A stretch of 21,337 bases of DNA from Leptolyngbyaceae cyanobacterium SM1_3_5 (GTDB lineage: Bacteria > Cyanobacteriota > Cyanobacteriia > Elainellales > Elainellaceae). The position numbers were made by a program, and so were the translations under genes. Of this stretch, positions 9,923 to 18,433 are shown piece after piece. Where the stretch lies: assembly GCA_012031475.1 (NCBI GenBank), contig JAAUTJ010000013.1, positions 1 to 21,337 on the forward strand, written 5' to 3'. Within the stretch, counting starts at the first letter, position 1. Each line of letters begins with the position of its first letter. The notes under the pieces are model-generated. The model did no database searches. It was given only the letters and a program-made list of their open reading frames with translations, and was not told where the DNA came from.

Positions 9923-11765
9923 CTATTGCGCCAACAGATTCATCGCATCCGGCGCTTGAGCCGCAATCATCAGCGGATCTTGGTAGAGCGGCACAGTGAA
10001 GGCCACCGTTGAGCCTAAGCCTTCCCCCATGCTGTAGAAATTAACCACGCCATTCATCGCTTCGACCAGCTTTTGCGAAATTGCCAGCCCCAAACCTGTG
10101 CCGCCATATTGCCGAGTGCGCGAACCGTCCACCTGACTGAACGACTGAAACAGTTTGTCTTGCTTTTCCAGCGAAACGCCAATTCCGGTATCGGCCACGC
10201 TAATTTTGACGGCGCTCGGCTGGTCTTGATTGTGTCCCAAGATCTTCTTCTCGATCACTTCGGCGGTGATCGTAATGCCGCCTTCATGCGTGAATTTAAT
10301 CGCGTTGCCGACCAGATTCAGCATCACTTGCAGCAATCGCTGATAGTTGCCGAGCAGGACAACCTCATCGCGAGTCGCAGGCAGGCGAATGTCAAAGCTG
10401 AGACTTTTGATGAGCGTGTGTGCGAGTAAAATCTTCCACATCGCTGAGCAAATCATCCAGTCGGACGGGATTGAGATCAAGCTGCATTTTGCCCGCTTCG
10501 ATCTTGGCGATGTCAAGAATGTCGTTGAGGATTTCGTGCAGGTGAACTGCCGATCGATACGCTTCTTCGAGAAATTCGTTTTGCTCTTCCGGGTCGTCCG
10601 CCATGCCGTCCATAATCAGCTTCAAAAAGCCAATCATGCCGTTCAGTGGAGTGCGTAATTCGTGCGAAGTGTTGGCGAGAAATTCACTCTTGAGCCGCGA
10701 AGCTTCTTCGGCAAAAGTGCGAGCATCTTCGAGTTCTTGGTGCTGCTGCATCAAGCTGTCGTTGGCTTTTTGCAGTTTGGCCGCCAGATGATTGCTTTCG
10801 GCAAACAGCGTAGCGTGAGCAATGCCCGTCCCGACCTGATCGGCCAGTTCGCGCAGCAGTTCAAGTTCAGCTTCGTGCCACTGGCGTTCGCCTAGCGCTC
10901 CGATCGTGCCGCGATCGATTTGGTGCAGCAAAATCAAGCTGTTCGGCTGGTCTTGGTAGCAGGTGGCGATCGCCAAAACCGGATGCGGCAAATCGTCTGG
11001 ACTAATTTCCTCCGAAGGAACGGTGATCGGACGAGTCGTGCCAAGGGCGCGACTGAGGTAAGTTCCGGGTGTGATTTCGCGTCCGAGCAGCGAGGGCAAT
11101 CCGGGCTGCAAATATTCGGCCACAACCCGCAGGTACGGCTCATCCGGGCTGTAGGTGCAAAGGGTACAGCGCGACACGGCAAGCGCTTCGCCCAGTCCGT
11201 TGACGGCTTTTTGCCAAATCGTTTCCAAATCAAGGGTGCGGCGAATGTCCCAGGTAATTTGCGTCAGCAGCTTGTGGTAGCGATCGAAGCTGGCAAACAC
11301 GGTGGGACAGGCGGCCACCTGCGCCAAGGCTTGCGCCTGCGATGCCGTCAGGCGATCGTGCAGTTGTCCAACGACGACGACTTGGTGCGCCTGACCCTGC
11401 GGCAGCAAAATCGGGCTGACCACCAGGTTAAACAAAAAATATTGTCCCGCAAAGCAAAACGGACACTGAAACTGCTCTGGCAGCAGCAAATCGAGGACGC
11501 GCTGCACCCGCTCCAGGTAAAACTGCGGAGCCACTGGACCAAACTCAGCATCGATCGATCGACCGATCAATTTGGCCGCCTCAAACCCATACTGCGCGGC
11601 AGCAGGCCAAAAGAACGACAGATATCGGCCTGTCGCATCTTGAGTCACTACAAGATCGGTATTTGAGCCGGAAGCTTCGCTGCAATCAAAGAATTGCTCC
11701 GCCGCTGGCGCGTTTGCGGTGAAGCCGTTGGACAGCGAAATAGAAAAGTCGCTCGGCGAAGTCAT
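9923..11765 (-). CDS. PAS/GAF sensor histidine kinase, one frame break
   Basis: This is a soluble two-component sensor of about 610 residues. From the N-terminus there is a PAS-like region (VVTQDATGRYLSFF ... GRSIDAEFGP), a GAF domain (LETIWQKAVNGLGEAL through QVGTGIAHATLFAES), a coiled coil (KANDSLMQQHQELEDARTFA) and HisKA with phospho-acceptor His in SHELRTPLNGMIGF. The ATPase domain has N-box NLVGNAIKFT, G1 VADTGIGVS and G2 GGTGLGLAIS. There is no receiver domain or membrane span. The signal is unknown, and no response regulator is adjacent. The frame changes at about 10400-10410, at an A-rich site between HAHQK and SLSFDIRLP; the correction is ambiguous by one base. I place the start at ATG 11763-11765, where PAS-like sequence begins soon after. 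The reading frame stays open to 11915, so the start is uncertain. Confidence 0.88.
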
Positions 11766-12173
11766 TAATACTACAGCACTGAAGACGAAAGGACGGGGAG
11801 AAATCGATCGAGGCGTTCGGTGCAAGCAGGCATTCATGTTCATTAAAACAAATTGCCGCTGCGATTTGTTGTTTAATTCACAGTGACAGCGCGAAAAAAG
11901 CGCAGCGGATTTCAACTGCTCGCTTCAGCGATCGCGCACTGCACCAATTTTGTGTCACCAATTTTGAACTGATTTGCCGCCCGCCTGCCTCTTGATGAAA
12001 GGCTCACGCAGAATCAAGCGACAGTGATCAGGCAAGATTCACCCTGTCCTAGAGATGATTCAACCATGAGACGGTTTGTTTCTACTATTACTTGCGTGGA
12101 AACACGAGAATCTCAGGAGGAAAATTTAACTTTTTGTAAAAAATTGATGAACTTCGATCGAGTTTCGCCCAGT
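11766..12173. other. Intergenic region of about 400 bp without a supported gene
   Basis: No frame here gives a convincing protein. The region holds an 11-bp direct repeat CACCAATTTTG at 11942-11952 and 11956-11966, and a small GCGC-A-rich-GCGC hairpin near 11889-11903. It should carry the histidine kinase promoter reading left. I could not identify convincing -35/-10 elements. Confidence 0.6.
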
Positions 12174-12419
12174 TCAGTCGTTCCACTCGCCGCGTGGCGG
12201 CACAGGCACATTGCGCTGCATCGATCGCGTCAGGTCGTCATCGCGGCGCGACCCGACCCGGAGCCACTGCCGCACGGCGACTTCGATCACCTTGCTCGGA
12301 TCAGTGGTGAGATGAGAAATCTGATCGAGCAGTTCTGCGTCAATATTGATCGAAATATCGACGCGGCTCGGCTGCGACGGTTTGGGCAGTGACTGCTCTG
12401 AGGGAACGGCGTCGTTCAT
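12174..12419 (-). CDS. Small ribbon-helix-helix-like DNA-binding protein
   Basis: This is an 81-residue protein. Residues about 18-55 (SRVDISINIDAELLDQIS, then TTDPSKVIEVAVRQWLR) have the beta-strand plus two-helix layout of Arc/CopG-type RHH proteins. The basic tail ends in VPPRGEWND, a pattern I associate with small cyanobacterial proteins of this type. Such proteins are often antitoxins or autoregulators. No toxin-like partner is adjacent: the gene stops at 12174 before the gene-free gap. The start ATG (12417-12419) lies inside a 17-bp tandem duplication that could be its own operator. No strong ribosome-binding site is seen. RHH assignment is likely; role is unknown. Confidence 0.72.
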   Translation of the reverse strand: MNDAVPSEQSLPKPSQPSRVDISINIDAELLDQISHLTTDPSKVIEVAVRQWLRVGSRRDDDLTRSMQRNVPVPPRGEWND

Positions 12420-12450
12420 ATTGTTTTAACCACCATATTGTCTTAACCAC
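12417..12450 (-). promoter_or_regulatory. 17-bp tandem duplication spanning the RHH gene start codon
   Basis: Read on the minus strand, GTGGTTAAGACAATATG (12450-12434) is followed directly by GTGGTTAAAACAATATG (12433-12417), 16 of 17 bases identical. The final ATG of the second copy is the gene's start codon. The ATG ending the first copy opens a six-codon frame (M-V-V-K-T-I) whose TGA overlaps the real ATG. The pair could be an operator for the RHH protein or a translational-coupling device. Confidence 0.7.
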
Positions 12451-12632
12451 TGGTTCGCAAAGGTGAACGAATCCGCTTGTCGCTAAAAAACGCCACCGCG
12501 ATCGCGACGGATTCTATCTGTGATTCTACGCTGTTCAACGCGGAGATCAGTGAAGATCGATCGATCGTGTATCGAAAGCTTAACGATCGCCACCATTCGA
12601 CAAAAAATCGGCCTGTCTGAGGATTCGCTGAT

Positions 12633-12659
12633 AGAAGAATTACCAGGCAGAAGAATTAC
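12633..12659 (+). repeat. 11-bp direct repeat upstream of lepA
   Basis: AGAAGAATTAC is at 12633-12643 and again at 12649-12659, a 16-base period, ending 30 bases before the lepA ATG. TACAAT at 12657-12662 resembles a -10 box, but no matching -35 is visible. Possible promoter or leader element; function unproven. Confidence 0.5.
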
Positions 12660-12689
12660 AATGTGTAACAGGACGCAGCTTGAAGGTTT

Positions 12690-14492
12690 ATGACAGACGT
12701 ACCCGTTTCGCGCATTCGCAACTTTTCGATCATCGCTCACATCGATCACGGTAAATCGACGCTGGCCGATCGCCTGCTGCAAACGACTGGAACCGTGAAC
12801 GCTCGCGACATGAAAGAGCAGTTCCTCGACTCGATGGATCTTGAACGCGAACGCGGCATCACCATTAAGCTGCAAGCCGCTCGGATGAACTACACCGCCC
12901 GCGACGGCGAACAATACGTCCTGAACCTAATTGATACGCCGGGGCACGTCGATTTCTCTTACGAGGTGTCGCGATCGCTGGCCGCCTGCGAAGGAGCCTT
13001 GCTCGTTGTGGACGCTTCCCAAGGCGTGGAAGCGCAAACCCTGGCGAACGTCTACCTCGCCCTGGAAAACAACCTCGAAATCATCCCGGTTCTCAACAAA
13101 ATTGACCTGCCCGGAGCCGAGCCGGAGCGCGTCAAAGGCGAAATCGAAGAAATTGTCGGGCTGGACTGTAGCGGAGCCATTCTCGCTTCAGCCAAAGAAG
13201 GAATTGGGATTGACGAAATTTTGGAATCGATCGTCTATCTGGTTCCGCCCCCTGCCGACACGACGCAAGAGCCGCTCCGCGCCCTGATTTTCGATAGCTA
13301 CTACGACCCCTATCGCGGCGTGATCGTGTACTTCCGCGTCATGGACGGCACGGTGAAAAAGGGCGATCGGATCAAGCTGATGGCTTCGCGCAAAGAATAC
13401 GAAATCGACGAACTTGGCATTCTTTCACCCAACCAGATTCAGGTCAACGAACTCCACGCAGGCGAAGTGGGCTACATTGCCGCCGCGATCAAATCGGTTG
13501 AAGATGCCCGCGTCGGCGACACAATCACGCTGGCCGCTGCCCAAGCCAAAGAGCCGCTTCCCGGCTACACCGAAGCCAAACCGATGGTGTTCTGCGGACT
13601 CTTCCCAACCGATGCCGACCAGTTTGAAGATTTGCGCGAAGCCCTCGAAAAGCTGCGTCTCAACGATGCCGCCTTGCAGTACGAACCGGAAACCTCAAGC
13701 GCAATGGGCTTCGGCTTCCGCTGCGGCTTCTTGGGACTGCTGCACATGGAAATCGTCCAGGAGCGGCTAGAGCGCGAATATGACCTCGACCTGATCACCA
13801 CTGCACCCTCGGTCATCTACCGCGTCACCAAAATCGATGGTGAAATCCTGGAGATCGACAATCCCAGTACGCTGCCTGACCCCCAGTATCGCGAAAAGAT
13901 CGAAGAACCTTACGTCAAGGTCGATATCATCACGCCGGAAGAATATGTCGGGACGCTGATGGAACTGAGCCAAAATCGGCGCGGCCAGTTCAAAGACATG
14001 AAGTATCTGACGCAAGGCCGCACGACCTTGACTTATGAGCTTCCCTTGGCGGAAGTGGTGACGGATTTCTTTGACCAGATGAAATCGCGATCGCGCGGCT
14101 ATGCCAGCATGGAATATCACCTGATCGGCTACCGCGAAAATCCACTCGTTAAGCTCGACGTGATGATCAATGGCGATCCGGTCGATCCGCTGGCGACGAT
14201 CGTACATCGCGACAAAGCCTACTACGTCGGTAAAGCCTTGGTCGAAAAGCTGAAGGAACTCATTCCCCGCCATCAGTTCAAAATTCCCATTCAGGCGGCG
14301 ATCGGGTCGCGCATTGTTGCCAGCGAAAGCATTCCTGCCCTCCGCAAAGATGTTCTCGCCAAGTGCTACGGCGGCGACATCAGCCGCAAGAAAAAACTGT
14401 TGCAGAAGCAGGCCAAAGGGAAGAAACGACTGAAGGCGATCGGTACGGTCGATGTTCCGCAAGAAGCATTCATGGCCGTTCTGAAGCTGTAG
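12690..14492 (+). CDS. lepA: Elongation factor 4 (LepA), ribosome back-translocase GTPase
   Basis: This translational GTPase acts on stalled or mistranslocated ribosomes. It has 600 codons, the normal family length, in one uninterrupted frame. G motifs are in order: AHIDHGKST near residue 16 (G1), RERGITI (G2), DTPGHVDF (G3), NKIDLPGA (G4) and ASAKEGIG (G5). Domain II follows (IFDSYYDPYRGVIVYFRV), then the EF-G-like domains III and V (YVKVDIITPEEYVGTLM). The LepA-specific C-terminal domain has CYGGDISRKKKLLQKQAKGK and ends in QEAFMAVLKL. GAAGG lies about 5 bases before ATG 12690, supporting that start. The absence of frame breaks over 1.8 kb contrasts with the broken genes elsewhere. Confidence 0.97.
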   Translation: MTDVPVSRIRNFSIIAHIDHGKSTLADRLLQTTGTVNARDMKEQFLDSMDLERERGITIKLQAARMNYTARDGEQYVLNLIDTPGHVDFSYEVSRSLAACEGALLVVDASQGVEAQTLANVYLALENNLEIIPVLNKIDLPGAEPERVKGEIEEIVGLDCSGAILASAKEGIGIDEILESIVYLVPPPADTTQEPLRALIFDSYYDPYRGVIVYFRVMDGTVKKGDRIKLMASRKEYEIDELGILSPNQIQVNELHAGEVGYIAAAIKSVEDARVGDTITLAAAQAKEPLPGYTEAKPMVFCGLFPTDADQFEDLREALEKLRLNDAALQYEPETSSAMGFGFRCGFLGLLHMEIVQERLEREYDLDLITTAPSVIYRVTKIDGEILEIDNPSTLPDPQYREKIEEPYVKVDIITPEEYVGTLMELSQNRRGQFKDMKYLTQGRTTLTYELPLAEVVTDFFDQMKSRSRGYASMEYHLIGYRENPLVKLDVMINGDPVDPLATIVHRDKAYYVGKALVEKLKELIPRHQFKIPIQAAIGSRIVASESIPALRKDVLAKCYGGDISRKKKLLQKQAKGKKRLKAIGTVDVPQEAFMAVLKL

Positions 14493-14523
14493 AATCTGTG
14501 GCGACTCAGCTTAAAACAAGGAT

Positions 14524-14865
14524 TTAAGCATACAGCAGTTGATTCATCATTTGCTCAGCCGTTAGCGCACTGACAAGAATGCCGACGCGCTGGGCAATCT
14601 CGTAAGCGTTTTTCTGCGGTACAACGACAATTCCAAAGTGCTGTTTGTTCTGCTCGATCGATTGGAGATGTAGTCGCTCAAAATCAACTCGATTGTGAGT
14701 CAGCAAACATCTACCGAGAGAAGCGGCAAGTTCAAGCTGTTCTCGATCGGTTTTACCGAGAGTTGCTTGCTCAGGAACGGTTGTGACATCCAAACCACGA
14801 GCGCGCAGCAATGTAGCAACCAGCGCCGACATATCCTCATCGGTGTAAAGCGCTGCGATCGTCAC
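14524..14865 (-). CDS. DUF5615 PIN-like protein, probable toxin of a TA-like pair
   Basis: This 113-residue protein opens with ALYTDEDMSALVATLLRARG, which carries the acidic cluster D-E-D typical of PIN-like nuclease folds. LLTHNRVDFERL and FGIVVVPQ follow, as in the DUF5615/Mut7-C-like families common in cyanobacteria. PIN-like proteins of this group are predicted RNases; activity here is inferred from family only. Its ATG overlaps the stop of the upstream DUF433 gene (14862-14865), so the two are translationally coupled. DUF433 plus DUF5615 is a recurring gene pair predicted to be toxin-antitoxin. The gene is intact and convergent with lepA. Confidence 0.85.
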   Translation of the reverse strand: MTIAALYTDEDMSALVATLLRARGLDVTTVPEQATLGKTDREQLELAASLGRCLLTHNRVDFERLHLQSIEQNKQHFGIVVVPQKNAYEIAQRVGILVSALTAEQMMNQLLYA

Positions 14866-15152
14866 GACGCACCCAACACCGCCTTTACAGAGAGATGCAC
14901 TAATTCATCGGGTACTTGGTTCCGCTCAATGTATTCATTGATTTCGGCTTGATGATCGAGATAAAAACTTAGAGCATCAAACACTTGTGCGAGGGTGAGA
15001 TGCGGCAAATGATTTAAGATTTCTTCTGGCATCACGCCCAAGCGCCACAGACCCACAATGGCGCGAACAGAAGTACGAGTGCCGATGATGATTGGCTCTC
15101 CGCTCAAAATCTCTGAGTTGCGGGTCACATAGCGAGAAAGAGCAGCAACCAT
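14862..15152 (-). CDS. DUF433 protein, probable antitoxin partner
   Basis: This is a DUF433 family protein of about 96 residues with a winged-helix-like core. The signature is seen in EILSGEPIIIGTRTSVRAIV, then WRLGVMPEEILNHLPHLT and LAQVFDALSFYLDHQAEINE. I place the start at ATG 15150-15152 (MVAALSRYVTRN). The frame is open to ATG 15206, but the added residues do not look like the family. It lies directly upstream of the DUF5615 gene with a 4-bp stop/start overlap. In such pairs the DUF433 protein is taken to neutralise the PIN-like partner and bind the promoter; that is inference from gene pairing. Confidence 0.86.
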   Translation of the reverse strand: MVAALSRYVTRNSEILSGEPIIIGTRTSVRAIVGLWRLGVMPEEILNHLPHLTLAQVFDALSFYLDHQAEINEYIERNQVPDELVHLSVKAVLGAS

Positions 15153-15252
15153 AGAACGAATTACTAGTAGAACCAATGTTGGCTCTAGTTTACCAAATTG
15201 ATGCATTCAAATCGGCTGAATCACTACTGGACTCAAGCACACTTTGATTCAA

Positions 15253-15402
15253 TTACTTCATTCGCTTTTGCTTAGCGCTACGATCGCCTGTGAAAATGAA
15301 TAAATCGATGTACCAAAAGATGAATGCACCGAAGCACTGCGAGAGCATCAGCGATGCCCAAAGTGCGAGATCAAGACGATCGAGCCAATACAAAACAGGC
15401 AT
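15253..15402 (-). CDS. Possible 49-residue membrane protein, unrecognised
   Basis: ATG 15400-15402 opens a 49-codon frame: MPVLYWLDRLDLALWASLML, a hydrophobic continuation (SQCFGAFIFWYIDLFIF), then a basic tail (SAKQKRMK). The reading frame stays open to 15489 with less convincing sequence. One membrane span with a positively charged C-terminus is predicted by eye. I do not recognise a family. It lies between the DUF433/DUF5615 pair and the beta-helix gene, which diverges from it. It could be a chance ORF. Confidence 0.35.
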   Translation of the reverse strand: MPVLYWLDRLDLALWASLMLSQCFGAFIFWYIDLFIFTGDRSAKQKRMK

Positions 15403-15510
15403 TATTACGATAGACCGCTTTGCATAGTGATTGAAGGGAGAAAATACTATTGCCGACACCCGACACCCCTTCAAACGGTACAATGACATCGCCCAATCGC
15501 CTCAATCAAC

Positions 15511-17041
15511 ATGGTGCAGTCGGCAGCGATCTATTTTGTGAATCCGCAAACGGGAAATGATGCCTCGGCGGGCGGGCAGGGCAGTCCGTTTCGATCGCTG
15601 ACTCGTGCCTTGCGGCAGGTGGGTGCGGGGGGAACGGTGCGGCTGAGTGCGGGAACCTACAGCAGCGCAACGGGCGAGGTGTTTCCGATCGCAGTTCCGG
15701 CTGGCGCGGTCGTAATCGGGGATGAGGCGAGCAAGGGCAGCGCGGTTGTGATCAGGCGGCAGCGGCATCTTTGCCAGTCCAACGTTTGGACAGCAAAATG
15801 TCGCGGTGCGGCTAGAGTCGAATGCCCAACTGCGCGGTGTGACCGTTACCAATCGCGCCGATCGCGGCACAGGTGTTTGGCTGGAATCGACCGCGCCGAC
15901 GATCGCCAACTGTACGTTTACAGGCTGCGGGCGCGAAGGAATTTTTTGCAACCGGGGCGGCAAATCCCGACATTCGCGACTGCCTGTTTAGCCAAAATGC
16001 GGCCAGCGGCATGTCGATCGCTCGCAATACGAAGGGCGAAATTCGCCGCAATACCTTGCAGCGAACGGGTTTCGGGATGGCGATTAACGATAATGCTGCG
16101 CCTCTGGTGGCGGACAATCGAGCCACAGAGAATCGATCGGGCATCGTGATTGCAAATCTGGCGCGTCCGGTTTTGCGAAACAACGTGCTGACGGGAAACG
16201 GGGAAGGCTTGGTTCTGCTCAATACTGCCCTGCCGGATATCGGGCAGCCGCAAGATCCGGGCGGCAATGTGTTCACCAACAATCAAACGATCGATCTGCG
16301 TAACGGCACATCAGCCGCGATCGTTTCGGTCGGCAATCAGGTGAATCCGACCCGGATTAGCGGCAATGTCACGCTTGGTACAAGTTTGGTCACGGCTCCC
16401 GCTCCTACGCCTGCCCCCGTTCCCACGCCCGCGCCCGCGCCCGCGCCCACACCGATCGTCCCCGGTCAATTTCCCGACATCAGCGGCCATTGGGCAGCAG
16501 GTTTCATTAACGGCTTGGTGTCTCGCCGGATTTTGAGCGGATTTCCAGACGGCACGTTTCAGCCAGAGCGCAACATCACTCGCGCTCAGTATGCCGCTGC
16601 GATCGCCCAAACCTACAATCTTTCCGACCAGCGACCCGACATCCGCTTTGTGGATGTGCCGCCGAACTTCTGGGCGACAAACGCGATCGCCAAAGCGCAG
16701 CGGATGGCTTCATCGCCGGATTTCCAGACGGCACGTTTCGCCCCAGCCTCAACCTGACGCGCATCCAGGCGATCGTGTCGATCGTCAACGGTCTTGCCCT
16801 GACGGGCGGCACACCCGACCTGCTGAGCTTCTACCGCGATCGCGCCGAAATTCCCAGCTACGCGACCACTGCGGTTGCTGCGGCCACTGCCCAACGTCTG
16901 ATCGTCAATTTTCCGCAGGTCGATCGCCTCCGCCCCTTGGTAGACATAACTCGCGCCGAAGTTGCCGCCATTCTCTATCAAAGTTTGGTTGCTGCAAAAC
17001 AAGCGCCAGCCGTGAATTCGCCTTACATCGTGATGGTTTAA
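15511..17041 (+). CDS. Beta-helix (DUF1565-like) surface protein with C-terminal SLH domains, three frame breaks
   Basis: This is a likely cell-envelope protein of about 510 residues. The N-terminal half is a right-handed beta-helix: IYFVNPQTGNDASAGGQGSP is the DUF1565 start, followed by short repeats such as LRGVTVTNRADRGTGVWLES and IRRNTLQRTGFGMAINDNAA. A Pro-Ala-Thr linker (about 16396-16460) leads to SLH repeats: FPDISGHWAAGFINGLVSR with GFPDGTFQPERNITRAQYAA, then FVDVPPNFWATNAIAKAQR with GFPDGTFRPSLNLTR, and a weaker third. SLH domains bind peptidoglycan-linked polymers or the outer membrane-peptidoglycan interface. The frame breaks near 15754 (two bases missing or one extra), at T6 15942-15947 (one extra T) and at 16706-16707 (one G missing). 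No signal peptide is visible at this ATG, and an in-frame TGA lies at 15484-15486, so the true start may be misplaced by another indel. Confidence 0.83.
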
Positions 17042-17100
17042 GCGCGATCGATCGGCTCATCAGCTTATGATAAAAAGCTGCAATCTCTTCCGGCTTTGCT

Positions 17101-18087
17101 ATGTCATCTGTCATGCCATCTTCTGTTAGGTCATCGGTTATGTCAGGCGATCGCCACGACTGGACACACTCCGAAATTCTCGCCCTCCTCAAACTGCCCC
17201 TGCTCGATTTGGTTTATCAGGCGCAAACCGTCCATCGTCAGCACCACACGCCCAATCAAATTCAGCTTGCCACGCTGCTGAGCGTCAAAACCGGAGGCTG
17301 TGCGGAAAACTGCGCCTACTGTCCGCAGTCTGCCCATCACGAAACCAGCGTCAGCAAGCAGCCAACGCTGGCAGTTGACCAAGTGCTGGCAGCAGCAAAA
17401 CGAGCGAAAGAACTGGGAGCCAGTCGCTTTTGTATGGGCTGGGCATGGCGCGAAATCCGCGAAGGCGAAGCGTTTGAGCAAATGCTGGCGATGGTGCGCG
17501 GCGTCCGGGCGCTCAATCTGGAAGCCTGCGTCACCGCCGGAATGCTCAACTCTTCGCAGGCAGCGCGTTTGGCTGAGGCAGGCTTGACCGCCTACAATCA
17601 CAACCTCGACACCAGCCCGGAATTCTACGGCGACATCATCACGACGCGCACCTATGCCGATCGACTCGCCACGCTCGATCGCGTCCGGCAGGCAGGAATT
17701 ACCGTTTGCTGCGGCGGCATCATCGGCTTGGGCGAAAGCCTGGACGATCGCGCCCGCCTGCTGGAAGTCCTCGCGAACCTGAATCCCCATCCCGAAAGTG
17801 TCCCGATTAATACGCTGGTGGCGATCGAGGGAACACCGCTGCAAGACCAACTGCCGATCGAACCGTTTGAACTCGTCCGCATGTGCGCCACTGCTCGAAT
17901 CTTGATGCCCAAGGCTTTTGTCCGCCTCAGTGCCGGACGCAACAACCTGACACCCGAAGCACAAGTTCTTTGCTTTTTGGCAGGCGCAAACTCAATTTTT
18001 TACGGCGAAACTTTGCTGACAACCACGAATCCTGAGCGCGATCGCGATCGACAGCTACTCGAATCGATCGGCGCAGTTTGTGTGTAG
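17101..18087 (+). CDS. bioB: Biotin synthase BioB
   Basis: This radical-SAM enzyme inserts sulfur into dethiobiotin, the last step of biotin synthesis. The [4Fe-4S] motif CxxxCxxC is CAENCAYC (C67, C71, C74 from this start). The [2Fe-2S] ligands are also present: Cys in SRFCMGWAWR, LEACVTAGM and TVCCGGIIG, and Arg in VRLSAGRNNL. YNHNLDTSPEFYG and the end of the barrel are normal. The frame is intact. The ATG at 17101 gives a repetitive leader (S-S-V three times), with in-frame ATGs also at 17113 and 17140. The 17140 start (MSGDRHDWTHSEI) would match typical BioB length better, so the exact start is open. Other biotin genes are not nearby, which is common in cyanobacteria. Confidence 0.96.
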   Translation: MSSVMPSSVRSSVMSGDRHDWTHSEILALLKLPLLDLVYQAQTVHRQHHTPNQIQLATLLSVKTGGCAENCAYCPQSAHHETSVSKQPTLAVDQVLAAAKRAKELGASRFCMGWAWREIREGEAFEQMLAMVRGVRALNLEACVTAGMLNSSQAARLAEAGLTAYNHNLDTSPEFYGDIITTRTYADRLATLDRVRQAGITVCCGGIIGLGESLDDRARLLEVLANLNPHPESVPINTLVAIEGTPLQDQLPIEPFELVRMCATARILMPKAFVRLSAGRNNLTPEAQVLCFLAGANSIFYGETLLTTTNPERDRDRQLLESIGAVCV

Positions 18088-18127
18088 CAGATGTTGAAAA
18101 AAGGCGATCGAAACCAATCATCGATCG

Positions 18128-18383
18128 TCACCCATCTTCCGATTCATCTAACCACAACCGCATAAATTCTTCTGCCGCTTCAGGATTGATTTCTCGCAGT
18201 GCCGATCGAATTTCAAGAATCGCAGTGCTGACCGGATCGGCAAGTTCATTCACCCAGCAATGCACATTGCCGCGCCGAATTCCCATTGCTTTCGCTAAAT
18301 CACTTTGGCTAATCCCATAGGTTTCTTTGCTTAAGCAGTACAGCACTGTAGATGCGATCGCAATCTGTCAGCTTGAAGCGCAT
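18128..18383 (-). CDS. Small helix-turn-helix protein, probable one-base frame break
   Basis: The C-terminal ~60 residues read YGISQSDLAKAMGIRRGNVH, then CWVNELADPVSTAILEIRSA, an XRE-like HTH, and an acidic end (FMRLWLDESEDG). In one frame the only start is GTG 18344-18346. In the adjacent frame, ATG 18381-18383 opens MRFKLTDCDRIYSAVLLKQR, which looks like the missing first helix. One extra base near 18318-18328 would join RN to YGISQ. I prefer the joined reading because indels are frequent in this window. The gene diverges from the RHH gene with only ~50 bp between them, where a TGATATCA palindrome sits. Its role is probably regulatory or antitoxin-like; no partner is identified. Confidence 0.68.
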
Positions 18384-18411
18384 GATGCCCAAGCCACTGC
18401 TAAGATCGCCC

Positions 18412-18419
18412 TGATATCA
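18412..18419. promoter_or_regulatory. TGATATCA palindrome between divergent HTH and RHH genes
   Basis: This 8-bp perfect palindrome lies 15 bases before the RHH start and 29 bases from the HTH ATG. The same octamer recurs at 18801-18808, upstream of the minus-strand 50-codon ORF. It is a candidate operator; the evidence is positional only. Confidence 0.4.
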
Positions 18420-18433
18420 CTAGGCGCGACTCG

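Noticed and set aside
10920..11666. 248-codon plus-strand ORF across the histidine kinase
   Set aside because: The opposite strand carries clear GAF and PAS sequence; this frame is low in hydrophobic core and has no start signal.
12024..12392. 122-codon plus-strand ORF over the gene-free gap and the RHH gene
   Set aside because: Its second half is antisense to the better-supported RHH frame, and the first half lacks any protein-like pattern. AGGAGGAAAAT at 12115-12125 does not precede a usable start.
13767..14462. 231-codon minus-strand ORF inside lepA
   Set aside because: It is antisense shadow of an intact, highly conserved gene, with no recognisable domain.
17143..17964. 273-codon minus-strand ORF across bioB
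   Set aside because: It is fully antisense to an unmistakable biotin synthase; its Cys/Gln-rich composition has no family signature.
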